From Aquatica leii (Eukaryota > Arthropoda > Insecta > Coleoptera > Lampyridae): a stretch of 64,000 nt of DNA. The stretch is taken from positions 54,823,505 through 54,887,504 of the forward strand of contig CM069436.1 of assembly GCA_035610365.1 (NCBI GenBank). Direction: 5' to 3'. This document shows, in pieces, positions 33,297 through 48,588 of this stretch. Within the stretch, counting starts at the first letter, position 1; each line of letters opens with the position of its first letter. Under the pieces are notes generated by a model, which was not told the DNA's origin, searched no databases, and saw only the letters and a program-made list of their open reading frames with translations. The position numbers and the translations under genes are program-made.

Positions 33297-35494
33297 CCCA
33301 CACAGCACGCGAGATGCAATGGATATACATATTTATCCATGTAATATCCATTGATGTACATCCGTAGTTTAATATCCACTGTATATGCACCTTATATACA
33401 TTCATGGATATCTGTGAAATAAGATTATCTTAAGTGTTATAAGTGTTATGTTCAGAAACATTTTTTTTATGTATCATGTTACATAATCTTGTGAGTTGCT
33501 ATTTTTTATCAAAATTATTTAGAAATAATTAAATTCTCTAAAATTTAACATTTGTAGTAAATATTTAATATGCAACAACAAATTAAATGAAAAATTGAAA
33601 AAGTAAAAAAAAAACACTTGGCGTGTTTTAATTTAAACTTTCTTCGTTGTTCGTTTGTTTTCGCCAAGGTTTTCGCGTATTGCACACTGTTGCACACGCA
33701 AACTTTTTGGCTTTTTGTTTAGCTTGTATTTATCGTATGCAAACCATTTTGTGCTTTAAAATTTCGAAAAAATGTGTTTGTTTTTCATCATTTAGGATGG
33801 ATTAACAAAATAAGTAAGTATTAAATTCAAATATAAATTATTTCTTAATAATAAGTATATAACCTAAAAACTAACACGTTTTCGCACAAATATAAAATGA
33901 CTTTGGAATTTGTAATCTAAGAGCCAGTTTGTAAGTTATCTACAATTTCTGAATTCATTATTCTTATTGCTGAGTTGTATTTAATTGAAATTTTTTTTTA
34001 GATCGATTCAATCTACTTTGTTGGATGAAAAGATACAGCAAGCGAGACATGTTTGAACCAAGTAATTGGTCTGGATCAAGCAAAACAAATTTGTAAAAAT
34101 ATTTTAAATTTCATTTATGGTAAGAGGCTTCAAAGTATTTTATAGTTTATAGGTTAAAACTTAAAACATTAACTTTATATGTATATTAACGTAATGTGAT
34201 TTCAAGTGCATTACTGCCAAACTTGACTTTCATGTTGTATTTTATTTCACGACTTTTTACAAAGCAATTCTTTATAATTACTTCAAAAACTTCAAAATTT
34301 AGTTTAGAAATTGCTAAAAAAGTGCATAAGTTATTTGAGTAGCATTACAATGTAATTTTTATTTTACAGTATCCATAAGAAAAAATTCAAATTGTGGTGC
34401 AGTTTTACAACACGCAATAAACACCAGGAGTAGTTGGTACGAAAGACGCCAATAAACATAAGCACAGAATGAATGTAAATAGGTTTTTTATATTTTTTAA
34501 ATTTTTTTCAGTACATATATGGACATTGTATGTTAAGTTTCCAAATTGTTTTATTAAGTAAATTAAAAATGATAATACCATTGTATGCATTTAATTTGTG
34601 TTAAGTTGCTAACATTGCCAATGCTTTTAAAATTGCGCACTATTTATGTGATGGCAAAGTACATATTATATTGCACAGATTTCACTGGCATTCTGCATTT
34701 AACTTGTATTAATATACATAACTTGCCGATATTGGTTCGATGCAATTTCTGCATTGGCAAGATTCATTCGGCAATATATCGGCCGGTGTGTCACCTGGTT
34801 ACCGGCAGTGTACTTCATTTTAGTACATTGCCAGCATTCTGAGTGCCGGCTAAGGAGTACATTGCCAGTACAGACCCATTGATTTGTGTTTATTGAGTAA
34901 AGACAAGGTATTTTTGCATATTTGAATTTACTTTTGCTGTACATTAATCTAGTAAGTACTTGGATTCCTATAATATAAATAATGGATAAAAGCTCTAGAA
35001 AAATTAGAGAATGTGTAAATAAAAAAGTTCGATTGTGTTTGAGTGAAAATGAACAAATGGTCATATTTTCTGTGGACCAACCGGAGTTGTTGCATCTGCA
35101 AAATATCACTATTGGCATTTTGTATTGACTTTATTTGACGTGTGGCCATATTTTTTGTTAATATATAGATATGCACATATATTTTACCTACATATGAAGG
35201 TTCTATAAAAAAATGAATGTTTATTATACTTTAATTAAATGTTCATTGAACCTCCATATGTAGGTATTTTGTACGTTCATATGACTGTTCAATATATCTC
35301 CATATGGATGTAAAATGTTTATCCACCTGGAGGTCCTATGGACATACTATGAAGATCTTTCCGTGACGGAATGATATATCCAATGGACCTCCATCCTTGC
35401 TCCATAATGTTAAATATGGATGTTCGATGCACCTCCGGTATCCATGGTTGGTGTGTACATTTCATATCCATTGGATATGCTTGTGCTGTGTGGG
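33297..35494. mobile_element. TIR element C with ATGGATATCC-type words, 2.2 kb
   Basis: The left end CCCACACAGCAC and the reverse complement of the right end, CCCACACAGCAC, are identical over 12 bases, and TA lies on both outer sides. About 130 bases at the left and 340 at the right are packed with words such as ATATCCATTGGATAT, GGATATC and CATATGGA. The interior lacks an intact gene and contains element D (34415-34897). Confidence 0.7.
34415..34897. mobile_element. TIR element D with CATTGCCAG-type words, nested in C
   Basis: The right end is GTGTTTATTGAG. The left limit is uncertain: CAATAAACAC at 34415 is the inverse of the right end's GTGTTTATTG. The right 250 bases hold repeated ACATTGCCAG, TTGCCGA and GCCGGC words. 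The last 60 bases resemble the right end of element E, so D and E belong to one subfamily. No intact gene. Confidence 0.5.
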
Positions 35495-36642
35495 TAGTAC
35501 TATATATAATAAAAAAATTTCTATTTACTAAAGTCATTAATAATATTTCTTTATAGGACTCATTCGAGAACTAGTGTCTACATGTACAATGATATCAAGA
35601 AATGTTAATTATTTGGGTAACCCAATTATTTGATGCTTTTGAATTAACAATATACAGAGCAAGATTTTCGTAATAACTGGCAGTTCATAGATTTGACTGA
35701 AGATTTTTTATAAATTAAACAAAAATTTAGCAGGCAAAGGTAACGTTTCATAAGTAGTAAAATTTGTAGCAAATAATGAGTACATTTTGCAAAATTGTTT
35801 GTTGTTGTAGGTGGCATCATTTCAAAATGTGAGTACAAGGATAAAACAATATTGCATAAGACTGATCGGAATGATAAAACATTCAGCAATTTCACATTTT
35901 AATATAATTAATTGAATACTTGGGTAAGTTATGTATTTTTGAACAACAAATATTTATCCTTTAACAGTAGCTGTGAGAAACAATGATAATTTAAGTACTG
36001 CAACATTAGCAAATATTCAAATGTCATCAAGACATAGTTCAGAAATGCACCAGGCGAGAAGGAGGTCGTACAAAGAGACAAAGTAAAAGTTTGTAGAAAA
36101 TGATAAATTCTAAACTTTATTAGTACTAGCTTGTTTTTTCTTTGTTATTTTTGCAAATATTTTTTATTCTTATTTTAAAATTTTATTCAATTAAGTAAAT
36201 AAAGCATTTATAGATATATTTAAATCCATTTAGTTTTAGGTTTGATATGTTTACTTCTATATTTTTAATCAATTATTTAACATGTTTGTTCTTATGCTTA
36301 TTTTTTTCTATATATCCAATTAAAGAATACTGAATTTTTAATTTTTTTCAAAATATATAAATAAAAATGTACATATAAAATATATTGTATTATTTCCAGT
36401 ACCAAACCAGTACGTACCTTCAATGGGTCATGAACCATCATGAACGGTATATTTAATGGGCCAGTAAAGTTCTCATTGCATCCCAGAATGTTTTATTAAT
36501 GGCGTGATACAATCTGGTGATTAACGGCTGAATAGACACCGGGGAATTGGGACTGTAACGGTTAACGATGATGGCCCAATAAGTACTTACCGGCTAAACG
36601 TCGCATTGCCAGTACTAGCACAATATATTTGTGTTTGCTTGG
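35495..36642. mobile_element. TIR element E, right part, CCAGTAC/CCGGCTAA words
   Basis: The right end is GTGTTTGCTTGG (36631-36642). 36395-36630 carries repeated CCAGTAC, GGCCCA, GGTTAACG and CCGGCTAA words. The interior near 35990-36090 has a broken coding-like stretch (SSRHSSEMHQARRRSYKE). The left end was not found; element C may have landed in it. Confidence 0.45.
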
Positions 36643-39870
<3,228 letters not shown>

Positions 39871-41000
39871 GATTATTTTCTAATTTTCATTATAGATATT
39901 TAGTTTGTATTGTATTACACATTATTTTACATAATGGACGTTATTTTTTATTAATACTTTTTTTTTCTAATTTATTTTTTTTTTATTATACGCGATACAC
40001 AAATTACAATGACAAAGAAATACGAATACAACCGAGTTTATAGCTTGACTATATGCACCTATATGAATCGGTTCCAAAAATTCTTTTATCGTTAGGCATA
40101 AAAATTACTTTTGCGTATTTTTTTGTAGTAAAATCAAAAATAAAAGAAGGGGGACTATTTGCCTCTAGTTTAATTTGAAAAGGACTAAATAGTTATTGTC
40201 GGTGTATGTCCTGCATCAAGTGACGTACGTTATAATAAAGGTCTTGACGGAACTAATAGAAGAAATTAGTGATCCAAAAGCAATAACATTTAAATGCAAA
40301 CGTTAAAAAGATAACGTCAACACGGTGGGAAAGTGTAACGAATGATATTGAAAGTATTGCTATAAAGACACTTGAATTTCTAAATGCTTGTTTTTCATAA
40401 GTTTGCAGTTTCTTGTAAAAGCTTCAGGGAATAGTAACCGGCATTTACTTCTAAAATATTCACAATTTAACAGTTCTTCAAATCAACAAAAAAGATCATG
40501 CTTATGTCATATGGAAAGGATAAAAAACAAGTAGTTTATACAAGTGTACAAAAAACTACGCGTTCATTTGATGTTGATATAGAATAAAAATTTCAAATCA
40601 GTAATATTGTTTGTAGTTTTCGGCTCTCTACTTTCACACCAAAATGTTAGTTCAGCTGAATGTTTTGCATTCCGTTAGAAGAAGCAGTAATAAATTCAGT
40701 ATTATCTGTTTTATACTAAAGAAGGTTCAACAAATTTGAAGCATTGTACAAGAGTCCTGGTTTGTTTTTTTTAATTAGCTTAATTGTTTACAGGTGTGAT
40801 AGGTAAAATGTGATGTTGCTGGCTCAAATACCTTTTGTTTGAAATTTTTTAATTTTTAGGTAATCGCCGTTCTTCTCTTTCAAACCTAAACTTAAAGTCT
40901 TTATTTACTTAAGTAACCGTGAATCTTGACAAACGTTTTCAGATACAGTATACCATTTAACAGTCGCTCCGCTAACGCTTTTTGTATATGGCACAAGTAC
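39871..41000. other. Intergenic DNA, nothing recognised
   Basis: RUVBL1 3'UTR and AT-rich sequence with poly-T runs near 39955-39985. No gene or repeat structure. Confidence 0.4.
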
Positions 41001-41002
41001 AG

Positions 41003-43035
41003 AGTGTCCTAAATTGTATGATTTGATAGGGAAACTCGGTAACTATAATTGATACAAGAAAATGGATCGCATATCTTCGATCTTTTTTTTTCAATGGCGT
41101 ATAATTTTGAATAACTATAGTATTTATAGCTGTGTTTTTTTAAATGCAATTCATAGTAGGCTATTAGATAGTTAAAATTGTTTGGTTTTTTTTTCTTTTT
41201 AATGATGTGGAGTCTATGATTTCATATTTTACTCATTTAATCAAAAAATCGATACTTTTTAACAAACACGTATTCTGTTGTAGTTTTCTCATAGTAGGCT
41301 TGTCATTGAAAAGTTATGAAAAATACGATATGATAGAATGCTTTAATCAAAGTGATAACCATTCGGACACTGAAGCCAATTACATTTCGATCGTTACCCA
41401 GAAAGAAGACCTCGTAAATCAATTTTTATGAGATTGAAACAAAATCTGAGGAATCATGAATTATTTGACAGACCGAGAATAAGAAATTACAATTAATAGA
41501 ATGAATTATAAGATTTAACACCTAATTAATAATTAAACATTCAAAGTAAATTTTCAAAATTTTGTCCGTTCCTAGCAACATAGAAATTACACCTCTTTGT
41601 AACACCATTAAACTGCGTTGTGAATATGAATATTTGAGATAGAATTAAGACAGTCAACGAAATTTTCTCTTAGTTTGTTTATGTTATTAAAATTCTTTTG
41701 TATAAGGTGTGTTTAATGTGTCTCCAAAAAAAGAAGTGGTGTTAAATCAGGGGACCATGGTGGCCACCTTACTGATCCATTATTACCTATCTAATTATTT
41801 TTAGAATGTGTATTTAACAGCTCTAAAATGATTGCACTGTTACGGGGTGGTGCACGATCTTGTGGAAAGAATCACTTTCTTCTCTCTTCTAATGGCATGT
41901 CATTCAAAAATTCATCAACAAGTTCGATCAGAATTTCATAATATCGTTGACTGTCGTAAGTCAGAATTCGATTTCCAATTAGGGAACACCACACGCTAAA
42001 ACCAAATCTTCCCTGCTGTCGGACAACGGTAGTGCGATGAGGATTAACATCCGACCACCAGTGTTCGTTATGCCTATTAAAAATTCCTGCACTACTAATA
42101 TAGGCTTCATCGGACCAAATTTTTCGATAAAATAATTGATTTTGCCGAATATTTTGTAGGTACCAATTACAAAATTGTAATCTACGCTCAGGATCAGTAA
42201 GTTGCAAATATTGCTGTTTTTTAAATACAAATGACCGAAATTTGTTTTTTTTTCAATATATTGTAGACTCGACTTTAAAATTCCAACTTCTGCTTTAATT
42301 TGGCGACACGACATTGAAGGATATGCTACTACAGCTTCTACTACATGGATAGAAGCTTCTTCCATATCTTGAATAATGTAATTTCTTGTTTTTGGTTTGT
42401 CAAATGATTCATGATTCCTCAGATTTTGTTTCAATCTCATAAAAATGGATTTATGAGGTTCTCTTCTTTCTGGGTAACGAACGAAATATAATTTGGATTT
42501 GAAAAGTCAATGCACTTTATACCAAACTTACTTTCAATACTTACTAAATGATTTAATTTGTTCACATTTTCAATGACGGAATCCTACTATGAGAAAACTA
42601 CAACGGAATACGTGTTTGTTAAAGCATATCGATTTTTTTTATGAAATGAGTAAAAGATGAAATCATAGACCCCACATGTTATATATCATTGAAAAGAGAA
42701 AAAAGAAACAATATTAACTGTCTAATAGTCTACTATGATTTGCATTAAAAAAAAACTATATGTCATAACTGAAATATAATGAAGTGAAAGTGAAAAAGTG
42801 CCTTAAGGTCACCTAAACCGTTTTTCTCTATTTTGAAAAATAAGCGAAATATCACCATGTATCGAAAATTGAGAACATCAAACTTTACCTCGAAAACAAA
42901 AAATAATCGTTCAATTTGGTTTTTACCATCAAGTTTTTCTCGAAAAAAGAGATCGAGGATACGCGGTCCATTTTCTCGTATTTATTATAGTTACTGAGTT
43001 TCCCTATCAAAATATTTAATTTAGGACACCTTTTA
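41003..43035 (-). mobile_element. Mariner-like element with inverted ends of about 500-650 bp
   Basis: The left end GTGTCCTAAATTG and the reverse complement of the right end GTGTCCTAAATTA open two long inverted arms, about 41003-41510 and 42380-43035, that share GATAGGGAAACTC, AGAAAATGGA and many other stretches. The arms even include the first codons of the transposase, so MRLKQNLRNHE is encoded on both strands (from 41429 on + and 42440 on -). The single-copy middle holds the rest of the transposase. The fold-back form could come from two copies inserted head to head with loss of the centre, or from gene conversion between ends. Confidence 0.7.
41560..42440 (-). pseudogene. Mariner-like transposase, frameshifted
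   Basis: N-terminal helix-turn-helix region: MRLKQNLRNHESFDKPKTRN, then SIHVVEAVVAYPSMSCRQI. Catalytic core: LTDPERRLQFCNWYLQNI, KIWSDEAYISSAGIFNRHNE with the first Asp motif, HWWSDVNPHRT, RFGFSVWCSLIGNRI. The C-terminal part is in other frames, with QDRAPP (second Asp motif region) and IGNNGSVRWPPWSPDLTPL. This pattern is the common insect Tc1/mariner-like family with WPPRSPDLTPLDFFLWG. At least three frameshifts and stops: inactive. Confidence 0.8.
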
Positions 43036-44680
43036 CATTCAATTGATACTGTTTTGTATATAATATGTACTTAAACAAAAAAAATTTGACATGACTAGGA
43101 TTTGAACTATGCCACTGCGACTTTACTACTTTACATGTCATATAAGTGACTTTTATTGTTGATTGTAGTATTTACTGGAAGATGCTCAACTACGTGCTAA
43201 TAAGTGTGAAACATGGCTTTCTTAACCGCGCGCCCCTCTATAAATTATCTGCACCGACTATAGTGTCGTCACAGATGGTCAGCACAATATTTTACAAATA
43301 CTTACTGGCTCATTTTACAAGCGAGGTTGCCATGATATATCGAGTCTGATTTAAATTTATTCCAGTTTCTAATCTAATCGTGTTCACTTATTTTTTTCAA
43401 ATGTAACTTGATTTTAAATTTTTTTTGTTTTGATTACCTTTTTAAATATACTAATGTTTTTTCTTTAGCAGTACGAACGTTTTCAGATTAGTACACTTCT
43501 ATATCACCGTTAAGAGATTTATTTCTATTATTATAAACCGAAATTACTGATGATGAGCTTTTGTTATATTATTTCCATACCACTAAAGAAATAGCCTTTT
43601 TAACAAGTTTTGAAAAAAAATGGATTATTCAAGTATGTATTTAAATTTTTTAATTATGTTTCTAATCTTTATGTTTGATATGCTGACAAAGTAAATATGT
43701 AAATTGTTAATAAATTAATTTTAAGCCTAATTTAACTACAAACCTTGATCACGCAACGAGACGTATAAGCACAGATTATCAGGTCAAAATATTTAAAATT
43801 TTGATCAATCCCTCTTTATATTTCTCATTTTAATTTGTTGAAAGTAAACAAATTTATATTTAATAATGTTTATTATGTAAGGCAATTTCCAATGACATTA
43901 TTATAAATCGGTTAGTTAACAGCTCAGGTTATTGGAGAAACAAACGTGACATCACTACTAAACTATCACAGTAAAGTTGTGATTGGCCAAGGTTTTAGAT
44001 GTCAAGAAATCTCAAAGATTACGGATTTATGAAAACATCGCTTCTTAATTACTCTTCTGTTATAATAATTTTATTACTTTCATCTAACTATATTAAATAA
44101 ATGAGTACATAGCAAAAGTTGTTAATTCGTTTTGAATAAACGAAACCTTGGACTTTATAGTAATTCAAGTGCTGCATGACAACATCGTAATCTACAACAA
44201 TTTGCAAAGTGGTTAGTAAATATGCTAACCAACAGATGAATCGATCTAAATTTCCTAGCGGCGAGCATACTTTTTGGTCACGAAATACGTTGCAAGGTAG
44301 GTTATCCTCCAGTAAATACTACAATCCACGCTTTTATCTTTTGATAAGCTAGTGATAGGCTATTATTCGTGGCCATTTGCGATGTTATTCAAGAAATTTT
44401 AATTATTAGAGAAATAATAAATATTGCCAATACCAGAAGATCAAATCCTTTATCCGCATAAAACAAAAAAAAATACTATAGTTTTATTTTTGAACGATTT
44501 GGAACAATAAACTGCATTTTATTTTTATACGAAATATTTTCGTTTGTAAATAAAAGTTCCATATTGAAACAGTGCATTATAAACCTTATTAAGGTTATTT
44601 TTTTAACACATTTTATGTTACACCCATGTACCAACTTATTAATAACATTGTTAATATAAGACTATTGGTCTCCTGTTGTT
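43036..44680. other. Intergenic DNA, nothing recognised
   Basis: AT-rich, no motif-bearing ORF. The ORF at 43146-43349 is unrecognised and probably chance. Confidence 0.4.
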
Positions 44681-44689
44681 CCCGGTTAA

Positions 44690-45300
44690 CACAAACAACT
44701 TGACCCCAAACGTTTTTTATTATATTAAAATCGGGGCTTTTTGTTGGTCATGGTAACACGCCTTTAGGTTGTTTTGTTGTACCCAGTTTTACACCAACCT
44801 GGATGTATGTATAGGAGCATTATCCTTAAAGAACAAAGAAAATTAATAATGACAGTTAAAAAGGCTGACTAGCCTATATTCATAGTAACTGTTGGATTAT
44901 TGTTCGACGTGAATATTGTAATAGTAGAGGAATTAAGACTTTAGTATTAAGAAGCTCAGCTGTTGGAAGATGTAATCGTTTTCCGGATATAAAATTTGGA
45001 CAGTAGCCTGCATAACGTTTAACATACCTAAGTAGCCTTCTTCACCTTCAATCACCCAACAAACGTGAGAAGTAACCCAACCATATAAATTTACTGAAAA
45101 GTGCACGCTACACTTTTTGGAGTTTGTGAAATTAACTCCATAACGACTTTTTGGAGATTGAAACAGTTTTATAGGTGCGTCAATTAAATTTTTAAAAGTT
45201 GTTTTGTTGATAAAAACAACACGATTGACGTAATGTCTTGCAAATTCCCGACGACTACTTTTATGGTTCTCGCTATTATAGTAAAACAGGATATGGGTTA
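44690..45300 (-). pseudogene. Tc1/mariner transposase fragment, decayed
   Basis: Read on the - strand across frames: SPKSRYGVNF near 45150, VNLYGWVTSHVCWVIEGEEG near 45080, YPENDYIFQQ near 44990, DNAPIHTSRLV near 44820, and a decayed SPDL-type region with KTFGVK in place of the usual ENVWG near 44720. These are the D-D-E core motifs of a Tc1-like transposase (the FQQDN-H stretch is the second Asp motif). A 110-base insertion splits FQQ from DNAPIH. Inactive. Confidence 0.65.
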
Positions 45301-45399
45301 CAGGGGAAATACACTTTTTTGTTTATCGTACTAGTTCTGGTGCCTCCTTTGTCCCTAAACATTCAAATAAATCTTACTAGTGTCGCATAAAAATTGTAT

Positions 45400-45620
45400 T
45401 AAGATTATCTGGATTCAGCTCCTGTGATTTGTGTTGGTGAACAAATAAAATAGGTTCTGGTAATAATGTTTATTTAATGAAAGAAAAATACTAGTTAACT
45501 TTGCTAAAATAATTGACACGATTGTCGTTCTTTTACATATGCTATCATGCACACGACTCTGCCGACTCTCTTTTCAATCGCGCGCGCCTTAAGTCTACAA
45601 AACTACTCCCCCCAAGTCGT
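45400..45620 (-). repeat. Possible copia-type LTR with polypurine tract
   Basis: On the - strand GACTTGGGGGGAGTAG (45604-45619) looks like a copia polypurine tract, and the following sequence, through GTAGACTTAAGGCGCGCGCG to about 45400, has the makeup of a short LTR. No second LTR or coding part is seen. Tentative. Confidence 0.4.
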
Positions 45621-46076
45621 CATGCGCTCTTTTATTTCCTTACAGAAACGCGCTTGAATGCTATCAATTTAATGTTTTAACAAATTGACTGTATTAACGT
45701 TATCTAAAAAGACTGTTAAACTTAACTAAGAAATTCCGTTTTTTGTTTAGTTAAGTGTACATGGTGCAAAGGTACGTAAGTAGATGTACTACAAATGTAC
45801 GTAGAATAGACAGTGTGCTATATAGGTTTTTTTTATCGAGATTCGTACAAAGTTTTGGATTCTACGACGAAACAAATAAAATTTAAGTAATCCTTAAACT
45901 TTAAAAATTAGAGAAGTTTAGCAGAAGAGTGACACGTGTTGCATGTTAAGGCATTGTTATTTTGTGGAATTGTGGTGTGGAGACAATTGAAATTTGTATT
46001 AGTAATGTTCTCTTCTTCTAATAGTCAAAAAAGTTCCTACCTAAACACATGAAAGAATTTAAAACTATAAACTATA
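45621..46076. other. Intergenic DNA, nothing recognised
   Basis: About 450 AT-rich bases between the LTR-like piece and the inverted repeat. Confidence 0.4.
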
Positions 46077-46803
46077 ACAGTTAAAAAAAAACTAAAAAAA
46101 CACGCTTTTATAAATAACCGAACTAAAAAGAAGAAAATAATTTATAATTACAAACAAAATTATTAAATTCAGAGCAATAATATATAATTATAAACAAAAT
46201 CACTAAATTCAGAGTTAAAAGCGTGGGGTGCATCCGGATACACGGTAGTCTTTCGCGCCAAGTATCTGTTATTTCTTTTTTTTTGTAATTAATTATATCA
46301 GTCATTGTTTTAACATGTATTCAGTTCGACTATTGCTGTCAATTTGTCATTTGACTGATATACATAATACTGTCACTAAACACGACGTTTGAATACATAC
46401 GTGACGAGATATTCTACAGCTGCACTGTTTTTGTTAAATCTAATAATTTTTTGTAAAGATCAGAGGTTTTTTTTTATATTTTGTGTTCACAGAAATAAAT
46501 TTATCATTGTTTGTAACAATAGTTTAACGTGTACTTGGCGAGACATTATACAGTGAAACTGTTATTTGTAGGATTTTTCTATATTTTCATAACTCTCCCC
46601 TTATTGATAGCTGCCTTTAGAATAATTGTAACAATGATTATAGATGCACCTCACGCTTTTAACTCTGAATTTAGTGATTTTGTTTATAATTATATATTAT
46701 TGCTCTGAATTTAATAATTTTGTTTGTAATTATAAATTATTTTCTTCTTTTTAGTTCGGTTATTTATAAAAGCGTGTTTTTTTAGTTTTTTTAAACTATT
46801 ATT
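46077..46803. repeat. Near-perfect 157-bp inverted repeat around a 412-bp spacer
   Basis: The arms 46077-46233 and 46646-46803 are almost identical when one is reverse complemented. They read outward through ACACGCTTTTATAAATAACC and CGAACTAAAAAGAAG. The inner edges are GTGGGGTGCAT and ATGCACCTCAC. The motif TTAGTTCGG plus TATAAAAGCGTGTTTTTT recurs just right of the arm at 46817-46848 and, inverted, as CCCGAACTAATAAAAGCGTG at 47341. Nothing coding lies in the spacer. Probably a fold-back DNA element or a MITE with satellites. Confidence 0.8.
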
Positions 46804-46949
46804 TATTTTCTATTTTTTAGTTCGGGTACCTATAAAAGCGTGTTTTTTCAATATTCTAAGCTATCAGTTATTTTCCGTATTTTAATTCGATTTATCAATA
46901 ATCAATTTTTGCGAACATGTGATTATGAAATATCTTACGAACTAAAAAC

Positions 46950-47340
46950 GTATTGGAAACAGTAGTTATCGACAGTAAGACCTTATTTCTCGGGGAGGGA
47001 ACAAACAGCTATCACATCCAAGGCAGGCAGCGGGCGCGCAAATTACCTGCTCCGACACGAAGTGGTAATAGTGAAATACACTGGAACGATTTAAACGCGA
47101 TAGGCTTTGTCGAGATACACGTTTGCGCAGTTCACGCGCTCTGTCTTTGTCACTATCATGCAGAGGATCCCTAAAGAAATCAATTAATCCTGACGACCCT
47201 AATTAGGATAATAAAAACTTTTTAATGAATTTATTGCATTGTCATCGGTCCGTGAAACGCATGCAAAGTTTCAAGTTAAGCAAACACCTGGAAACCGACG
47301 AAAATTAAGCTCAAAGATTCCGTTACATACATACATACAT
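46950..47340 (+). repeat. Possible SINE or DNA-element end with ACAT tail
   Basis: A GC-richer block with GTCATCGGTCCGTGAAACGC and GCATGCAAAGTTTCAAGTT, ending at (ACAT)n at about 47324-47340. Similar ends with a short microsatellite tail are common in dispersed insect repeats. Family not identified, no A/B box promoter recognised. Confidence 0.35.
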
Positions 47341-47371
47341 CCCGAACTAATAAAAGCGTGTTAAAAAAGTA

Positions 47372-48360
47372 ACAAGTTAAATAAAGGGTTTCTAAGATTA
47401 GACCATGTTCATGTTATTACCAATGTTTCCAACGGTTTGTCCACGTTGATAAAGTGCATTCAGAAATAATAACGTAATTTCTAATAAGATCATTAAGCTA
47501 TATCAAATTATAGAACATTTAAAACTTATCGAACAGCGCTTTCTATTTAATAATAATAAGCTTCAGTGATTTGATGTACAGGCATTGCAACAGAACACTG
47601 AGGTAACAGGTAGTAAATTACGTTTTAGTGTAGTAACAATATGAGAATCTCAATAAAAAATAAATATTTAGTATGTCGAAATGATATTATATTAATGATT
47701 TTTATTGTCCGCATTTTGAAAGAATTTCATTCGTTGACACTATTATTTTAAAGTTACTAACCGTTCTAATAGAACAGAAATTTAAATAGGACCCATTCAA
47801 TGAAAAAACATTTTTTTTATATTTATTCAAAGGTTTGAAAAGATATGTTTATATGTGTCAAAATTTCGTTGCAACAGCAACAATGTTTTCTATGCTACTA
47901 AAAAATGTTTTAGGAAATATATTTAAACTATACTTTAATATCAATGTTTAAATGAAATACTTTTATGTCGTAACAAAAACATTTAAATAATATCTTGCTG
48001 ATTGCGAAGGAGTAATTTTAAATGAAAATATATTCTATTTTTGCATAAAAAAACAAATATTGAATGTTATGATATTATCTGATATTACTACAACAGTATA
48101 ATCAAATTATAGCATGCTTTATATGCATTTCCCATATATAAAGTGAGTAATATATACCTACTATATTAACTTAATATCGTAATTCCATAATATAATTGAA
48201 TGTAGTACAATGAAACTTTGTTAGCGGTATAATCAGCAACCTCAAACTGCTAATGTAATGTAAAACGTGTTGATTCAATTGATTTTTATACATTTTAGGT
48301 TTTAAACAACAACTTTATAGTTAAAATTTTAATCCGATTAAAATTTAAATTACCCGCAAA
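47372..48360. other. Intergenic DNA, nothing recognised
   Basis: Very AT-rich, with many ATTTAAA words between 47880 and 48030 but no defined element. Confidence 0.4.
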
Positions 48361-48387
48361 ATTACTTGAATGTACACGTGAGCTGGA

Positions 48388-48406
48388 CCAATTAGCGTTG
48401 GCCATT
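48388..48406 (+). promoter_or_regulatory. ERSE-like element 1 upstream of Gp93
   Basis: CCAATTAGCGTTGGCCATT fits CCAAT-N9-CCA and continues TGT, just like both elements upstream of calreticulin. It lies about 200 bases before the start codon. An ACGTG core (48375-48379), the type recognised by XBP1/ATF6 bZIP factors, lies 10 bases upstream. Confidence 0.5.
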
Positions 48407-48420
48407 TGTATGTGCGGTGT

Positions 48421-48439
48421 GTTGGTGAAATCCTATTGG
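48421..48439 (-). promoter_or_regulatory. ERSE-like element 2 upstream of Gp93
   Basis: On the - strand CCAATAGGATTTCACCAAC is CCAAT-N9-CCAAC. It starts 14 bases after element 1 ends, in opposite orientation. Possible TATA-like CATATTAAA follows at about 48449. Confidence 0.5.
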
Positions 48440-48588
48440 CTAGTCGACATTACATATTAAAGCTTTTCCAGAATTTCATGTTTTCGGTTTCAATCCATGA
48501 AGGAATAAAATAAGAATTAACAGTATTTTCTAAATAAACGTGATATATTCAATTAGTGGTTACATGAACGATTTAAAGTTATAATAAA

